This document shows, one piece after another, positions 44,499 to 54,091 of a stretch of 64,000 nucleotides of DNA. The position numbers and the translations under genes are program-made. Numbering within the stretch: position 1 is the first letter of the stretch; each line of letters opens with the position of its first letter. The stretch is from contig CAVPUC010000005.1 of the NCBI GenBank assembly GCA_963708865.1, positions 372,001 to 436,000 of the forward strand. The letters are read 5' to 3'. This DNA comes from DAIDKA01 sp963708865. GTDB lineage: Bacteria; Pseudomonadota; Gammaproteobacteria; Steroidobacterales; Steroidobacteraceae. The notes beneath the pieces were generated by a model, which searched no databases, had not been told where the DNA came from, and was given only the letters and a program-made list of their open reading frames with translations.

Positions 44499-47400
44499 AT
44501 GGGCCGCAACAAGAGCACAGGCGCGCGCGCGAGGGGAGTACGGACTTTTATTGTGCGGGGGGCAGTCGCGAGCCTACTGTGTCTGCCGGCCTGGCTCCCG
44601 GCCTTTGCCGACAATGCGACCCAGTATCAGCTGGCGATTTCTCCGCAGCCGCTGCGCACCGCGCTCCAGCAATTTGCCGATCAGTCTGGAATGCAGGTGG
44701 TCTTGTCGCTCAAGGTCAAGGAAGGCTACGACGCGCCGCTCCTGAACGGCCGCTACACGATGTCGAGTGCCCTGGCGGTGCTGCTGCAGGGCACGGGGCT
44801 CACCTTCCGTCAGCTCAATGACAACACCATCGAGGTGCAGCCCGCAAATCCGGCGCAGCTGGTGCGAACGGCTGACGTGCAGGGTCAGGCCGGCGCTGGC
44901 GGCGCCATGTTGCTGGCGCAGAACAATACGGCCGCCCAGACCCCGAGCCCGCCGGCCGCGGCCGAGGAAAACCAGCTGCAGGAAGTCGTCGTCACGGGCA
45001 CGCGCATCGCGCGTCAGGATTTTACCTCGCTCAGTCCCATCGTCACGGTGGACACAGGGTCCATCCAGAACCGCGGCGATCCGAGCGTCGTGAATGCGCT
45101 GCAGGAGCTGCCGCAATTCAATGTGGCGGGCAACAGCAGCAATTTGAGCGCCGCCTCGAATCCGTTCCCGGCGGCAACGGCGGCCGGCCCCGGCGCGGCG
45201 ACGGTCAACCTGCGGGGCCTGGGCACCAACCGCACGCTGGTTCTGATTGACGGTCGGCGTGCCCAGCCGATCGACGCGTTACTGGAGATCGATCTGAATA
45301 CGATCCCGCCGGATGCGGTCCAGACCATCGAGACGATCACGGGCGGTGCCGCCTCCACCTACGGCGCGGATGCGATCGCCGGCGTCGTCAACATCAAGCT
45401 CAAGCAGAATTTCCAGGGGTTCGAAGTCGATGCCCAGCAGGGCCTGAGCCAATACGGTGATGGGGCCGACACCAATGTCGGCGCCATCATGGGCGGCAAC
45501 TTTGCCGATAACAAAGGCAATCTGATGCTGGTGCTCGACTACTCCAAGGTGGGGCAGGCCGATCAGACCAAGCGCGGCTGGTATCAGGCCGGCGAGCTTG
45601 CGCCGGGCACGCCCGGCGGGGCGCTGTACAACGGACCCAATCTGCCGGAATTCCTCTACACCGCCGGCAACATGCCCACCGGCGTCGGCGCCTATGGCAG
45701 CCCCGCCGTCGGCACCCTCATCGATCAGAACGGCCACTTGTTCAATCAGTATGCGCCGCTGGCCACCGGCTACAGCGGCCCCCTGGGCCTGGGCACGGGT
45801 TACAAAATCAACCCGGACGGGGAGCTGGGGTATGACAACCAGATTCCCAATCTGGCCATTCCCCAGACTCGTTGGCAGGCGCTGGCCTCGGGCCATTACA
45901 ACATCAACGACTCCATTACCGCGTACGCGCAGGCGCAGTTCTCGAAAACCTACACCGTGGCGCAGGGCGTTCCGGCCGGACTGTTCAGCGTCTGGGCCCT
46001 GACGATTCCGTACGGCCAGTACGATAACCCGGCTTCCCCGACCTTCGGCCAGCCACCGGCTGGCGCGACATTCAATCCGGTGCCCCAGGCGCTGGCCAAC
46101 CTGCTCAACTCCCGACCGATGCCGAATGCGCCGTGGACCTATGAAGGCAGCACCAGCTACTTCGGGCCTTACTCGACGGATACGACCAGCTCGGTCTATC
46201 AATTGACCACCGGTCTGCGTGGCGAGATTCCAGGCTTCACGCTCGCGAAGGACTGGACCTGGGATGTCTACGGTTCGACGGGTGAGTCAAATGTGAATGC
46301 CCAGCTCAACGGCTTCCCGAACTTGGGCCGGCTGCAGACGATCGTCAGCTCGAATCTGTACGGTCAGAACTGGACGAACACCCAATACCCGATCTCGGTC
46401 GGCGGTGGCTGCACCTCCGGCTTGCCATTTTTTACCGCGACCGGCGCGGTCAACACGGCGACCACGGTGTCGGCGAACTGCAATTCCTACGCCGATCCGG
46501 CCTTGAACAACGTCTCGACGATCGAGCAGAACGTCTATGAAGGCGATCTGCAGGGTAGCCTGCTCGACATGCCGTTCAATGCCGGCAGGCTGCGCTTTGC
46601 GCTGGGCGCTGACTATCGAGAGGAGAAGTATACCTTCACGCCGGATTCGGGTTACACCGCGCTGCAGGCTTACCCGGAAATCGATCAGAACATTGCCTTG
46701 CCCACCGCAGTCATCGGGGGGACGAGCGTCGAGGAGGTCTATACGGAGTTCTCGATTCCGCTCGTCAAGGACCTGCCCTTTGCCAAGTCCATTGAGATCG
46801 ATCCCGGCATCCGCTTTTCGGACTACAGTGAGTCCTCGCCCGGGGTGGCGATTTCCAGTACCGGCCATGATGTGAAGACCTGGAAACTGTTGGGTAACTG
46901 GGTGGTGAACGACTGGGTGAACGTCCGCGGCGGTCTGGAAGTCGCCAATCGCGCGCCGAACATTGCTGAGCTATTTACACCATTGGGCGGCAGCGCCCTC
47001 ACCTTCGGGGCGGATCCGTGCGCCGTGTACCCGGGAACGACGCCCTCCTACGGTAACGCCGCCGGCAATCCCAACCGCTACAATGTGCAGGCCGCCTGCG
47101 AGTACCTCATCCAACGGGGCGGAGCGCCCGCATCAGTCGCGGCCGCACTCATGACGCCGGGTGGTAGCGCCAACAACTACCAGTACAACGTCTTCGGCCC
47201 CTCGCCCGCACCCTTTCCCTTCGTGCTGGGTCTGAATTCCGGAAATCCGGCGCTGAAATCGGAGGTCGCGCGGACCATCACCGCGGGCTTCGTCATCAAC
47301 TCGCCCTTCAAGAATGCCTACACGGAGCGGCTGCGCATGTCATTGGACTGGTATCAGATCCAGGTCAATGGCGCGATCGGTGTACCCACCTTTGGGCAGG

Positions 47401-48098
47401 TATATCAGGAGTGTCTGGACGCCCAGTACAACAAGTTGATCGGATCGCCTGCGGGCAGCCTGACGGGCGCGCAGCTGGTGGCGGGCAATCCCTATTGCGC
47501 CTACATCAACCGCGAATATGCGCCGGCGGCCTTCGACTTCTACGGGGCGCCGAGAAACTATATCGCGCCCTACGTGAATCAGGGCGGCATCCAGTCTCGC
47601 GGTATCGACCTGGAACTGGACTGGGGCCTGCATTTCAACGATACCGACCTGTTCAAGTCGGTGCCGGGGGGCATCAGTGTCAATATCGTGGCGAACTATC
47701 TGGATCGCTACGCCGTGTCGCCGTTCCAGGGCGCGGCCTATATCAACTATACGGGGACGGTCACCAACAACTCGTATCGGGATAATCTCCTCAGCACCTT
47801 TGCCTATTCGGTTGGACCGGCGTCGCTCGGCTTTCGCTGGAAGCACCTGCCTGCGGCGGGGCCGGATCCGAGCCAGCCAGGTACCACCGGTGCCGCCAAT
47901 GCCTATAACGAGGTGGGCTTCTTCGCCAGCTATGCACTGACTGATGCCATCACCCTGCGTGGCGGTATCGACAATCTATTGAATGCGTGGCCGGTGTGGG
48001 TGGGTGCCAACGCCTCGACAACAGCGATTGGTTCCACCAATGCCAACTACGACACCATCGGTCGGCGCTTCTATCTCGGCGCGAAAATGAAGCTCTGA
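44499..48098 (+). CDS. Large TonB-dependent receptor with STN domain
   Basis: 1199 aa, at the large end for the family. Signal peptide to ~residue 38; STN domain ~45-105 (QYQLAISPQPLRTALQQFADQSG ... ALAVLLQGTGLTFRQL), implying cell-surface signalling or a TonB/ExbB-linked secretin-like module. TonB box NQLQEVVVTGTRI. Plug with VNLRGLGTNRTLVLIDGRRAQP and GGAASTYGADAIAGVVNIKL. Barrel ends RRFYLGAKMKL. Receptors with this plug wording belong to the group often linked to oligosaccharide or aromatic-polymer uptake. No anti-sigma/sigma pair is adjacent; the ECF gene at 48781 may be its partner. Confidence 0.92.
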   Translation: MGRNKSTGARARGVRTFIVRGAVASLLCLPAWLPAFADNATQYQLAISPQPLRTALQQFADQSGMQVVLSLKVKEGYDAPLLNGRYTMSSALAVLLQGTGLTFRQLNDNTIEVQPANPAQLVRTADVQGQAGAGGAMLLAQNNTAAQTPSPPAAAEENQLQEVVVTGTRIARQDFTSLSPIVTVDTGSIQNRGDPSVVNALQELPQFNVAGNSSNLSAASNPFPAATAAGPGAATVNLRGLGTNRTLVLIDGRRAQPIDALLEIDLNTIPPDAVQTIETITGGAASTYGADAIAGVVNIKLKQNFQGFEVDAQQGLSQYGDGADTNVGAIMGGNFADNKGNLMLVLDYSKVGQADQTKRGWYQAGELAPGTPGGALYNGPNLPEFLYTAGNMPTGVGAYGSPAVGTLIDQNGHLFNQYAPLATGYSGPLGLGTGYKINPDGELGYDNQIPNLAIPQTRWQALASGHYNINDSITAYAQAQFSKTYTVAQGVPAGLFSVWALTIPYGQYDNPASPTFGQPPAGATFNPVPQALANLLNSRPMPNAPWTYEGSTSYFGPYSTDTTSSVYQLTTGLRGEIPGFTLAKDWTWDVYGSTGESNVNAQLNGFPNLGRLQTIVSSNLYGQNWTNTQYPISVGGGCTSGLPFFTATGAVNTATTVSANCNSYADPALNNVSTIEQNVYEGDLQGSLLDMPFNAGRLRFALGADYREEKYTFTPDSGYTALQAYPEIDQNIALPTAVIGGTSVEEVYTEFSIPLVKDLPFAKSIEIDPGIRFSDYSESSPGVAISSTGHDVKTWKLLGNWVVNDWVNVRGGLEVANRAPNIAELFTPLGGSALTFGADPCAVYPGTTPSYGNAAGNPNRYNVQAACEYLIQRGGAPASVAAALMTPGGSANNYQYNVFGPSPAPFPFVLGLNSGNPALKSEVARTITAGFVINSPFKNAYTERLRMSLDWYQIQVNGAIGVPTFGQVYQECLDAQYNKLIGSPAGSLTGAQLVAGNPYCAYINREYAPAAFDFYGAPRNYIAPYVNQGGIQSRGIDLELDWGLHFNDTDLFKSVPGGISVNIVANYLDRYAVSPFQGAAYINYTGTVTNNSYRDNLLSTFAYSVGPASLGFRWKHLPAAGPDPSQPGTTGAANAYNEVGFFASYALTDAITLRGGIDNLLNAWPVWVGANASTTAIGSTNANYDTIGRRFYLGAKMKL

Positions 48099-48105
48099 GG
48101 AGGCA

Positions 48106-48142
48106 AGCGGGTCCAGAGCCGTTCTCACGATCTGGACCCGCT
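48106..48142. terminator. Bidirectional hairpin between the TonB receptor and UrcA genes
   Basis: Perfect 12-bp stem AGCGGGTCCAGA / TCTGGACCCGCT with a 13-base loop in the 83-bp gap between convergent genes. No strong U-run on either side, but position and symmetry fit a shared terminator. Confidence 0.6.
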
Positions 48143-48181
48143 CACTTCGAGTTGACGCAAGGTCGCAGCGATTCGCCACGT

Positions 48182-48563
48182 CTAGCGAGTCTGGGCGGCC
48201 AGCGTGACCGGCAGCGGCTGACGGTTCTTCGCGTTGTAGATCGCAATCAGCTGTTCGCGACCCACCTTGGTCACCGCATCCGCAATGGCATCGTGGACGC
48301 AGACCCGCTCGTTCGCCTGGTACTGAAGCGATCGCTCGCCGGAAGCATCACATACCTCATGGGCTGCCGTAACGATACGGCTGTAGAGGGCTGGCTGCAC
48401 CCTGAGGATTTCCCAAGTTGAGATCCCCGTAGTGCACGATCACGCTTTGCGATTCGGCAGGGTCCGAGGCCGAGGCGACCCCGGCGAAGCCGGACGCCAG
48501 CGCGCTGAAAATTCCGGCGAAGATGAACCCGCGAAGCGGGCTGGAAGTGGTCAGTGTGTTCAT
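48182..48563 (-). CDS. UrcA family protein (one frameshift)
   Basis: ~127 codons. Signal peptide (FIFAGIFSALASGFAGVASAS). UrcA pattern: VIVHYGDLNLGNPQGAA, ALYSRIVTAAHEVCDA with the conserved Cys and CVHDAIADAVTKVG. A one-base insertion near 48393 splits it; corrected, the frame continues GAAALYSRIV. Small secreted proteins of this family are common in Sphingomonadales and Xanthomonadales/Nevskiales relatives; function unknown. Convergent with the large receptor. Confidence 0.82.
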
Positions 48564-48780
48564 GGTCTTCTCCCGTTTGATGATGTAGAGGTCATTGAGG
48601 GTGGGGCGGTGTCCATGCCCGCCTGGCTGGGTTGCCAAACCGGTGCATTTAACTGCCTCATCCATACAGACACCGTTCCCGGCGCAAACCCGACATTCGC
48701 GGTGAAACTTTTTTGGTGGCGCAGGGCATGCGGAGGGGCTAACTTGGGCGCCTCTCCATTCAATGTAGGCGCCGGCACCG

Positions 48781-49332
48781 ATGAATCAGCTCACCGAGTT
48801 ACTCGGGCGGCTCCAGTCGGGGGACCCTGCCGCGCGCAATGAGCTGTTTGCGGCGGCCTACAGTGAACTGCACCGGCTCGCCCGATCGCGACTCGGCGCC
48901 GGCGGACGCAATACCGTGCTGGATACGACCTCCCTGGTGCACGAGGCGTACATGCGGTTCGTGAGTGCCGGGGAGCTGCGCGCCGAGGACCGGCGGGCCT
49001 TCTTCGCCTATACCTCGCAGGTGATGCGCTCCGTGATCGTCAACAGCGCACGGGAGCGGATCGCGCAAAAGCGCGGCGGCAATCTGCGGCCGTTGACGTT
49101 GTCCACCGAACTGGGCGGCGGCGTTGCCCAGGATGAGGAGACGATTTTGAAGGTGCACGAGGCCCTGGAAGCGTTGGAACAGGCGGATGCCCGTTTGGCT
49201 CAGGTGGCGCAGATGCGCTATTTTGCCGGCTACAGCGATCAGGAAATCGCCGCGACGCTGGACATCAGCGAGCGTACGGTCCAGCGCGACTGGGAGAAGG
49301 CGCGGCTCATTCTCGCTACCGCATTGCGCTGA
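48781..49332 (+). CDS. ECF RNA polymerase sigma factor
   Basis: 183 aa. Region 2 LTELLGRLQSGDPAARNELFAAAYSEL and region 2.4-like motifs; SLVHEAYMRFV; region 4 MRYFAGYSDQEIAATLDISERTVQRDWEKARL. Belongs to the ECF group usually encoded next to a Ser/Thr protein kinase, as here (kinase starts 43 bp downstream). The kinase is likely to control the sigma factor instead of a classical anti-sigma. Confidence 0.92.
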   Translation: MNQLTELLGRLQSGDPAARNELFAAAYSELHRLARSRLGAGGRNTVLDTTSLVHEAYMRFVSAGELRAEDRRAFFAYTSQVMRSVIVNSARERIAQKRGGNLRPLTLSTELGGGVAQDEETILKVHEALEALEQADARLAQVAQMRYFAGYSDQEIAATLDISERTVQRDWEKARLILATALR

Positions 49333-49374
49333 GCAACTATCGGTTTCGGACCCGCAAACTCATGGTCAGAGAGG

Positions 49375-52116
49375 ATGATGGGATTATCGATTCCCCAGAT
49401 GGCGTTGATGAGCCGCCTGCTCGATGAGGCCCTGCCGCTTGATACGGAGGGGCGCCAGCGCTGGCTCGAGGCGCTTTCACCGCAGTACCAGTCCCTGGCG
49501 GGTGCACTGCGCGAGGCGCTGCTGCCGGCAGGTGCGAACAGCGATCTGGACAATCTGCTCAAGTCCGGCGCGAGGCTGTGCCTCGAGCGAATCGGCAGTG
49601 CACCCAGTCCCGGTGAAACCGTGGGGCCGTACCGGCTGATTCGGCTGCTCGGCAAGGGGGGAATGGCGCAGGTATGGCTGGCGCAGCGCGCCGACGGGGC
49701 CTTCACGCGCGAGGTTGCCTTGAAGCTGCCCATGCTCTCGCAGCTGCGCGGCGACCTCGCCAGCCGCTTCGCCAGGGAGCGCGACATCCTCGCGGCGCTG
49801 GAACACCCCAACATTGCGCGACTCTATGATGCCGGCGTCAGCGCCACTGGCCTGCCGTATCTTGCGATGGAGTACGTCCCCGGCGAGCCCTTGACGGTCT
49901 GGTGCGATGCGCACCTGCTGAGTATCCGCGAGCGCCTGGAACTCTTTCTGCAGGTGCTTGATGCGGTGCAGTATGCGCACGACAGGCATGTCATTCATCG
50001 GGACATCAAACCTTCAAACATTCTGGTGACCCGCTCCGGACAGGTGCGCCTGCTCGATTTTGGCGTCGCGAAGTTGCTGGCGAGCGATCCTGCACAAACC
50101 AACTTGACCCAGCGCTTCGGCAAGGCGCTGACGCCTGACTACGCGAGCCCCGAACTGGTGCGGGGTGAACAGATTGGTGCACCGACGGACGTGTACGCGC
50201 TGGGGGTGGTGTTGTACGAGCTGCTCGCCGGCAACAATCCCTACCATTTGAGTGCGGCGGGCTCCATCACACTGCTGGAAGAGGCCATCGCTACCACGGT
50301 CGTCAAAAGGCCCAGCACGCAGCTCGCCCCCGAGGCGGCCCGCACCCGGGGCACGACCGAGCGGAAGTTGCAGCGGCGCCTCAAGGGTGACCTGGATGCC
50401 ATCGTCATCAAGGCGCTTGCCAAGGCACCCGCCGATCGATACGGCAGCGCCGCTGCGATGGCCGCTGATCTGCAGCACCGGTTGCGCGGCGAGCCGGTAG
50501 CGGCGCGGTCGGCTCACCTCGGCTACCGTTACGGCAAGTTCGTGCTGCGGCATCGCACCATCGTCGCGACCACGGTCGCTGCGACCGTGCTGGTCGCGGC
50601 GGCGCTGGGCTATACCGTCATCCGCACACGCGCCGTTCAAACACCCGCGGTCGCGAACACGGTGCCGCCCGTTCGCGATACGATGGTCGGGCCACCGCAG
50701 GAAAATTCGATTGCCGTTCTGCCGTTTGTCGACTTGAGCGCAACGAAGGACCAGGAGTACTTCTCGGACGGCCTGTCCGAGCAACTGATAGACCGCCTCG
50801 TGCACCATTCGGATCTCAAGGTCATCGCGCGGACCTCTTCGTTCCAGTTCAAGGGCAAGAACGAGGACGTGCGCTCGATTGCCCGGCAGCTTGGCGTGGC
50901 ACACGTGCTGGAAGGCAGCGTGCTCAAGGAAGGTGCGCAATTGCGGGTCACGGCGCAGCTGATTCGTGCCTCGGATGGTGTCGATGTCTGGTCGCAGATT
51001 TACGATCAGAAGCTGGTCGACGTCTTCAAGGTACAGGATGAAATTGGCAACAAGGTGGCGAATGCCCTGCACGTCGCCTTGCTCAACGACCAGGCAGTTG
51101 AAACGCCGGAACCCGATGTCGAGGCGTACAACCTGGTTCTGGAAGGCAATTACATCAAGGCACGCGCAAACCTGAGCGATGTTGAAAAAGCCGTCCAGCT
51201 GTACCGGCGGGCGCTCGACATCAACCCCAATTACGCACTCGCGTGGGCGCGCTTGGGCAGTGCCTATTTGAACGAGGAAATCTTAGAACAAGTGCCTTCG
51301 CAGAGCCAGGACCGCAAGGTGCTCGATGCGCTGGAACGGGCCATACGACTCGACCCCAACCTTGCCTGGGCCTACTACACGCGCGCCGGATTCGAGTTGG
51401 AATTCAGGTGGAACTGGGTGGCGGCCAAGGCGGACGACGAAAAGGTGCGCGAGGTTGACCCCAAGTTTTATTTGTTGCCCAGAGCGCTGGGTGACATCGC
51501 ATTGATATTCGGTGAGGTCGACAAGGCCGTGACGCTGTACCAAACCGATCTTGAGCGAAACCCGCTTGATCCGAATGCCATAGACAGTCTGGGCAATGCG
51601 CTTTGCGCCGCGCACCGGCTGCCGCAGTGCCTGCAGGCGCGCCTGCGGCTGCAGCAGCTGCATCCTGAGTACGGCGGTGTCAACAACTCCGTGGGCACCG
51701 CGTACCTGCTGCTTGGCCAATTCCCCGCCGCGCTCCAGGCGATGCAGAAAGAGCCCACTGAGGACGGTCGCCTGGGCGGCCTTGCCTTGGTTTATTCGGC
51801 ACTGGGCAGGCGTGCCGAGTCGGATGCGGCGCTGAAATCGCTAATCGGGAAATTCGCCTCGAGCGATTCCTACACCCTCGCACAGGTGCAAGCCTACCGC
51901 GGAGAGATCGATGCGGCATTCGAGTGGCTCGATCGGGGCTATCAACAACACAATTCGGGAATGTGGGCTGTCAAGACCGATCCGCTACTGCGCAATCTGC
52001 GGGGCGACCGGAGGTTTCAGGCGTTGTTGAGTCGCATGAAGTTGCCTGATTCACAGCAATCAGGGCGCATCCCGTTTCAGGCTCCCGAACGAAGGTCGGT
52101 ATCGGTGGCGTCCTGA
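49375..52116 (+). CDS. Membrane Ser/Thr protein kinase with TolB/FlgO-like and TPR sensor
   Basis: 913 aa. Kinase domain ~85-365: G-loop LLGKGGMAQVWLAQ, catalytic VALKLP Lys, HRD D210 in VIHRDIKPSN, DFG in LLDFGVAKL, APE-like ASPEL. TM ~395-415. The extracytoplasmic half begins IAVLPFVDLSATKDQEYFSDG (TolB/FlgO-like N domain typical of this kinase class) and ends in TPR-like repeats. It would sense a periplasmic cue and act with the adjacent ECF sigma. ATG 49378 is equally possible. Confidence 0.92.
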   Translation: MMGLSIPQMALMSRLLDEALPLDTEGRQRWLEALSPQYQSLAGALREALLPAGANSDLDNLLKSGARLCLERIGSAPSPGETVGPYRLIRLLGKGGMAQVWLAQRADGAFTREVALKLPMLSQLRGDLASRFARERDILAALEHPNIARLYDAGVSATGLPYLAMEYVPGEPLTVWCDAHLLSIRERLELFLQVLDAVQYAHDRHVIHRDIKPSNILVTRSGQVRLLDFGVAKLLASDPAQTNLTQRFGKALTPDYASPELVRGEQIGAPTDVYALGVVLYELLAGNNPYHLSAAGSITLLEEAIATTVVKRPSTQLAPEAARTRGTTERKLQRRLKGDLDAIVIKALAKAPADRYGSAAAMAADLQHRLRGEPVAARSAHLGYRYGKFVLRHRTIVATTVAATVLVAAALGYTVIRTRAVQTPAVANTVPPVRDTMVGPPQENSIAVLPFVDLSATKDQEYFSDGLSEQLIDRLVHHSDLKVIARTSSFQFKGKNEDVRSIARQLGVAHVLEGSVLKEGAQLRVTAQLIRASDGVDVWSQIYDQKLVDVFKVQDEIGNKVANALHVALLNDQAVETPEPDVEAYNLVLEGNYIKARANLSDVEKAVQLYRRALDINPNYALAWARLGSAYLNEEILEQVPSQSQDRKVLDALERAIRLDPNLAWAYYTRAGFELEFRWNWVAAKADDEKVREVDPKFYLLPRALGDIALIFGEVDKAVTLYQTDLERNPLDPNAIDSLGNALCAAHRLPQCLQARLRLQQLHPEYGGVNNSVGTAYLLLGQFPAALQAMQKEPTEDGRLGGLALVYSALGRRAESDAALKSLIGKFASSDSYTLAQVQAYRGEIDAAFEWLDRGYQQHNSGMWAVKTDPLLRNLRGDRRFQALLSRMKLPDSQQSGRIPFQAPERRSVSVAS

Positions 52117-52140
52117 TTTCATCAAACAGGAGGTTCGGAC

Positions 52141-52347
52141 ATGGCAACCAGGAAGAAAAAGCAGTCTGCGATAAGCGATAGATGCGAATTAACGAGGCCA
52201 GAACTCCTGGAGCTCGTGATGCAGGTGGAGCAGGAGGTGAGTAAGCTGTTGCGGCGCCATCCAAAACTACCTGAGCCCTGTGAGCCGCTGAGGTGCGGAT
52301 TGGCCAATATTAAAACGACCATTAGGGCGGCGGTGCACAGCGCTTAG
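52141..52347 (+). CDS. Small basic protein of unknown function, candidate SagB partner
   Basis: 68 aa with a very strong Shine-Dalgarno (AGGAGG 52130-52135). Lys-rich N-terminus (ATRKKKQ), then a helical TRPELLELVMQVEQEVSKLL and a Pro/Cys-containing tail (PEPCEPLRCG). No signal peptide. It sits between the kinase and the SagB-type enzyme with 24- and 26-bp gaps, so all are probably co-transcribed. It could be a peptide substrate or a small subunit; I do not recognise the family. Confidence 0.6.
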   Translation: MATRKKKQSAISDRCELTRPELLELVMQVEQEVSKLLRRHPKLPEPCEPLRCGLANIKTTIRAAVHSA

Positions 52348-52373
52348 CAGCTGAGCTGAATCGAGCCGGCGGG

Positions 52374-53465
52374 GTGACCGAGCCTGTCAAACTGAAGAGC
52401 GCCTCCAGTCAGATCGCTTACTGGGAGCGCGGCAGCCTGCGCATCGCCAACTATCTTACCGGACAGACCTTTGCGGCGAATCCCGTCACGCTGGAGCTGA
52501 TCCGTTTCTTCTTTGCGCCCCGGACGATCGAAAAAGCCCTCATCGAGTTCCGCGCCTACTCGCGGGAAAGCGTGGGTGCGGCGATTGTGGAGCTGATCAA
52601 GGCGCAGCTGCTGCTGGAATACGGTTCCGCGGCATGGCGACGGGATCAGCTGCTCGCCTCCTCGTGGAGACCCTGGCTCCCGCAGGCCGCCTTTCACTTC
52701 ATGACCAAGGACGCTGCGTACCTCAATCCTGACAGGACCGTCGGGGAAGAGATCCAGGCGCTGCCGGCCGCTGCGGCCCCGTCGCCATTCAAGAAGATTC
52801 GCGGCGCGGCTTCGATCCCGCTGTCAAGGCGTCAGATCGATGAGGACAGTTTCTTTGACACGCTACGCGCCAGGAGGACGCATCGTCAGTTCGCCGCGGG
52901 GCCCGTATCGATGGAAAACGTCTCGACGCTGCTGCACACCACGTGGGGAGTCCAGGGATACTGGCAGTCGCCGGTTTACGGAGAGCTTGCGTACAAGACG
53001 AGCCCTTCGGGCGGGGCGCGGCATCCGGGAGAGGTCTATATCATGGCGCTGCGGGTGGCTGGGCTGAAACGGGGAATCTATCACTACCAGGCCAGGGACC
53101 ATCGGCTTGCACTCATGCCAGCCAAGGCAAGCGCGCGCCTGGCCACGGCGTGCTGCGTAGGCCAGTCGTATTTTGGCGGCGCGGCGGCGCTTTTTTTCAT
53201 GACCGCGGTATTTGCCCGAACCATGTGGAAGTACCAGAGTGCTCGGGCCTATCGGGTTGTGCTGCTGGAAACCGGCCATTTGTGCCAGACGTTTTGCCTC
53301 ACCGCCACAAGACTCGGCTTGGCGCCATTCTGCACTGCCGCGTTCAAGGACTCACTGATCGAGAAGACCTTGGAGTTGGACGGCATTTCGGAGTCGGTGC
53401 TGTATGTGGCGGGAGTCGGCCTCGTGACAACTCGCAAAAACACGGTGGGGCCGAGAGCTCTCTAG
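52374..53465 (+). CDS. SagB/ThcOx-type nitroreductase-fold dehydrogenase
   Basis: 363 aa from a GTG start. N-terminal domain ~1-150 (winged-helix-like, IRFFFAPRTIEKALIEF). SagB FMN domain from ~160: TLRARRTHRQFAAGPVSMENVSTLL, TSPSGGARHPGEVYI and the Tyr/Lys FMN region. In azol(in)e RiPP pathways SagB oxidises azolines. Here no SagC/D cyclodehydratase or YcaO is nearby, so it may be an orphan dehydrogenase or the oxidase for a new small peptide class. The preceding 68-aa ORF is the obvious peptide candidate. Confidence 0.9.
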   Translation: MTEPVKLKSASSQIAYWERGSLRIANYLTGQTFAANPVTLELIRFFFAPRTIEKALIEFRAYSRESVGAAIVELIKAQLLLEYGSAAWRRDQLLASSWRPWLPQAAFHFMTKDAAYLNPDRTVGEEIQALPAAAAPSPFKKIRGAASIPLSRRQIDEDSFFDTLRARRTHRQFAAGPVSMENVSTLLHTTWGVQGYWQSPVYGELAYKTSPSGGARHPGEVYIMALRVAGLKRGIYHYQARDHRLALMPAKASARLATACCVGQSYFGGAAALFFMTAVFARTMWKYQSARAYRVVLLETGHLCQTFCLTATRLGLAPFCTAAFKDSLIEKTLELDGISESVLYVAGVGLVTTRKNTVGPRAL

Positions 53466-53627
53466 GGCATGCGCGCATCCGGTGCCACACAAGCGGTCCA
53501 CTCAGCGGCCCATAGCGCGGACCCGGCCACTCGTATCATGTCCCTTGTCTTGTCAACAAAGATGTTTGATAACGGCCCTTAGGATCAGGAAGGATTTGAA
53601 CTCATAGAATCAAACCGGGAGAGCCTG

Positions 53628-54051
53628 ATGGGGCACGTTGTGCGCGCGCTGATATTGTTGGTGATCGTGGGGCCCGCCTGGGCCGGCGATCTGTGCAAGG
53701 AAAACACCTTCACCAAGGTTCAAGCCACTCAAGGTCGGTGGGCATACGATTCCAGTTGCGGGCTGTGCCACCTTTTCAATCTGAAGGGCAGGGCACCGGG
53801 CAACTTTCGCAATGAAACCCCGGATGTCAGCCGTCCTGGACGCCAACTACCTGCATGCGCTTGACAATAACGGCGACATGACGCCCCCGCTAACGGGCGA
53901 CACCTTCATGAAGAAGTGGAAGGACCAGAAGGCATTCGCAGACCGGATCAGCAACGCGACCGGCGCGTTTCCGCCGAAAAATTACGTCAAGTCGGATTCG
54001 GAAGCGCAAATAGCCGCCTACATCCTCTATGAGTATTGCAGGAAGCTGTAG
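53628..54051 (+). CDS. Secreted c-type cytochrome (one frameshift)
   Basis: ~141 codons with a signal peptide (LILLVIVGPAWAGDLC). Haem motif C-G-L-C-H in YDSSCGLCHLF; Met candidate in NGDMTPPLTG. An extra C near 53827 (AGCCGTC for AGCGTC) splits it; corrected, the frame reads PDVSVLDANYLHALDNN. Single-domain periplasmic electron carrier. A role with the SagB enzyme 160 bp upstream is possible but unproven because a cytoplasmic flavoenzyme would not meet it directly. Confidence 0.8.
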
Positions 54052-54091
54052 CCCAAGCCCCATGGCGAGCACTCGCGTTTCGAGAGTGACG

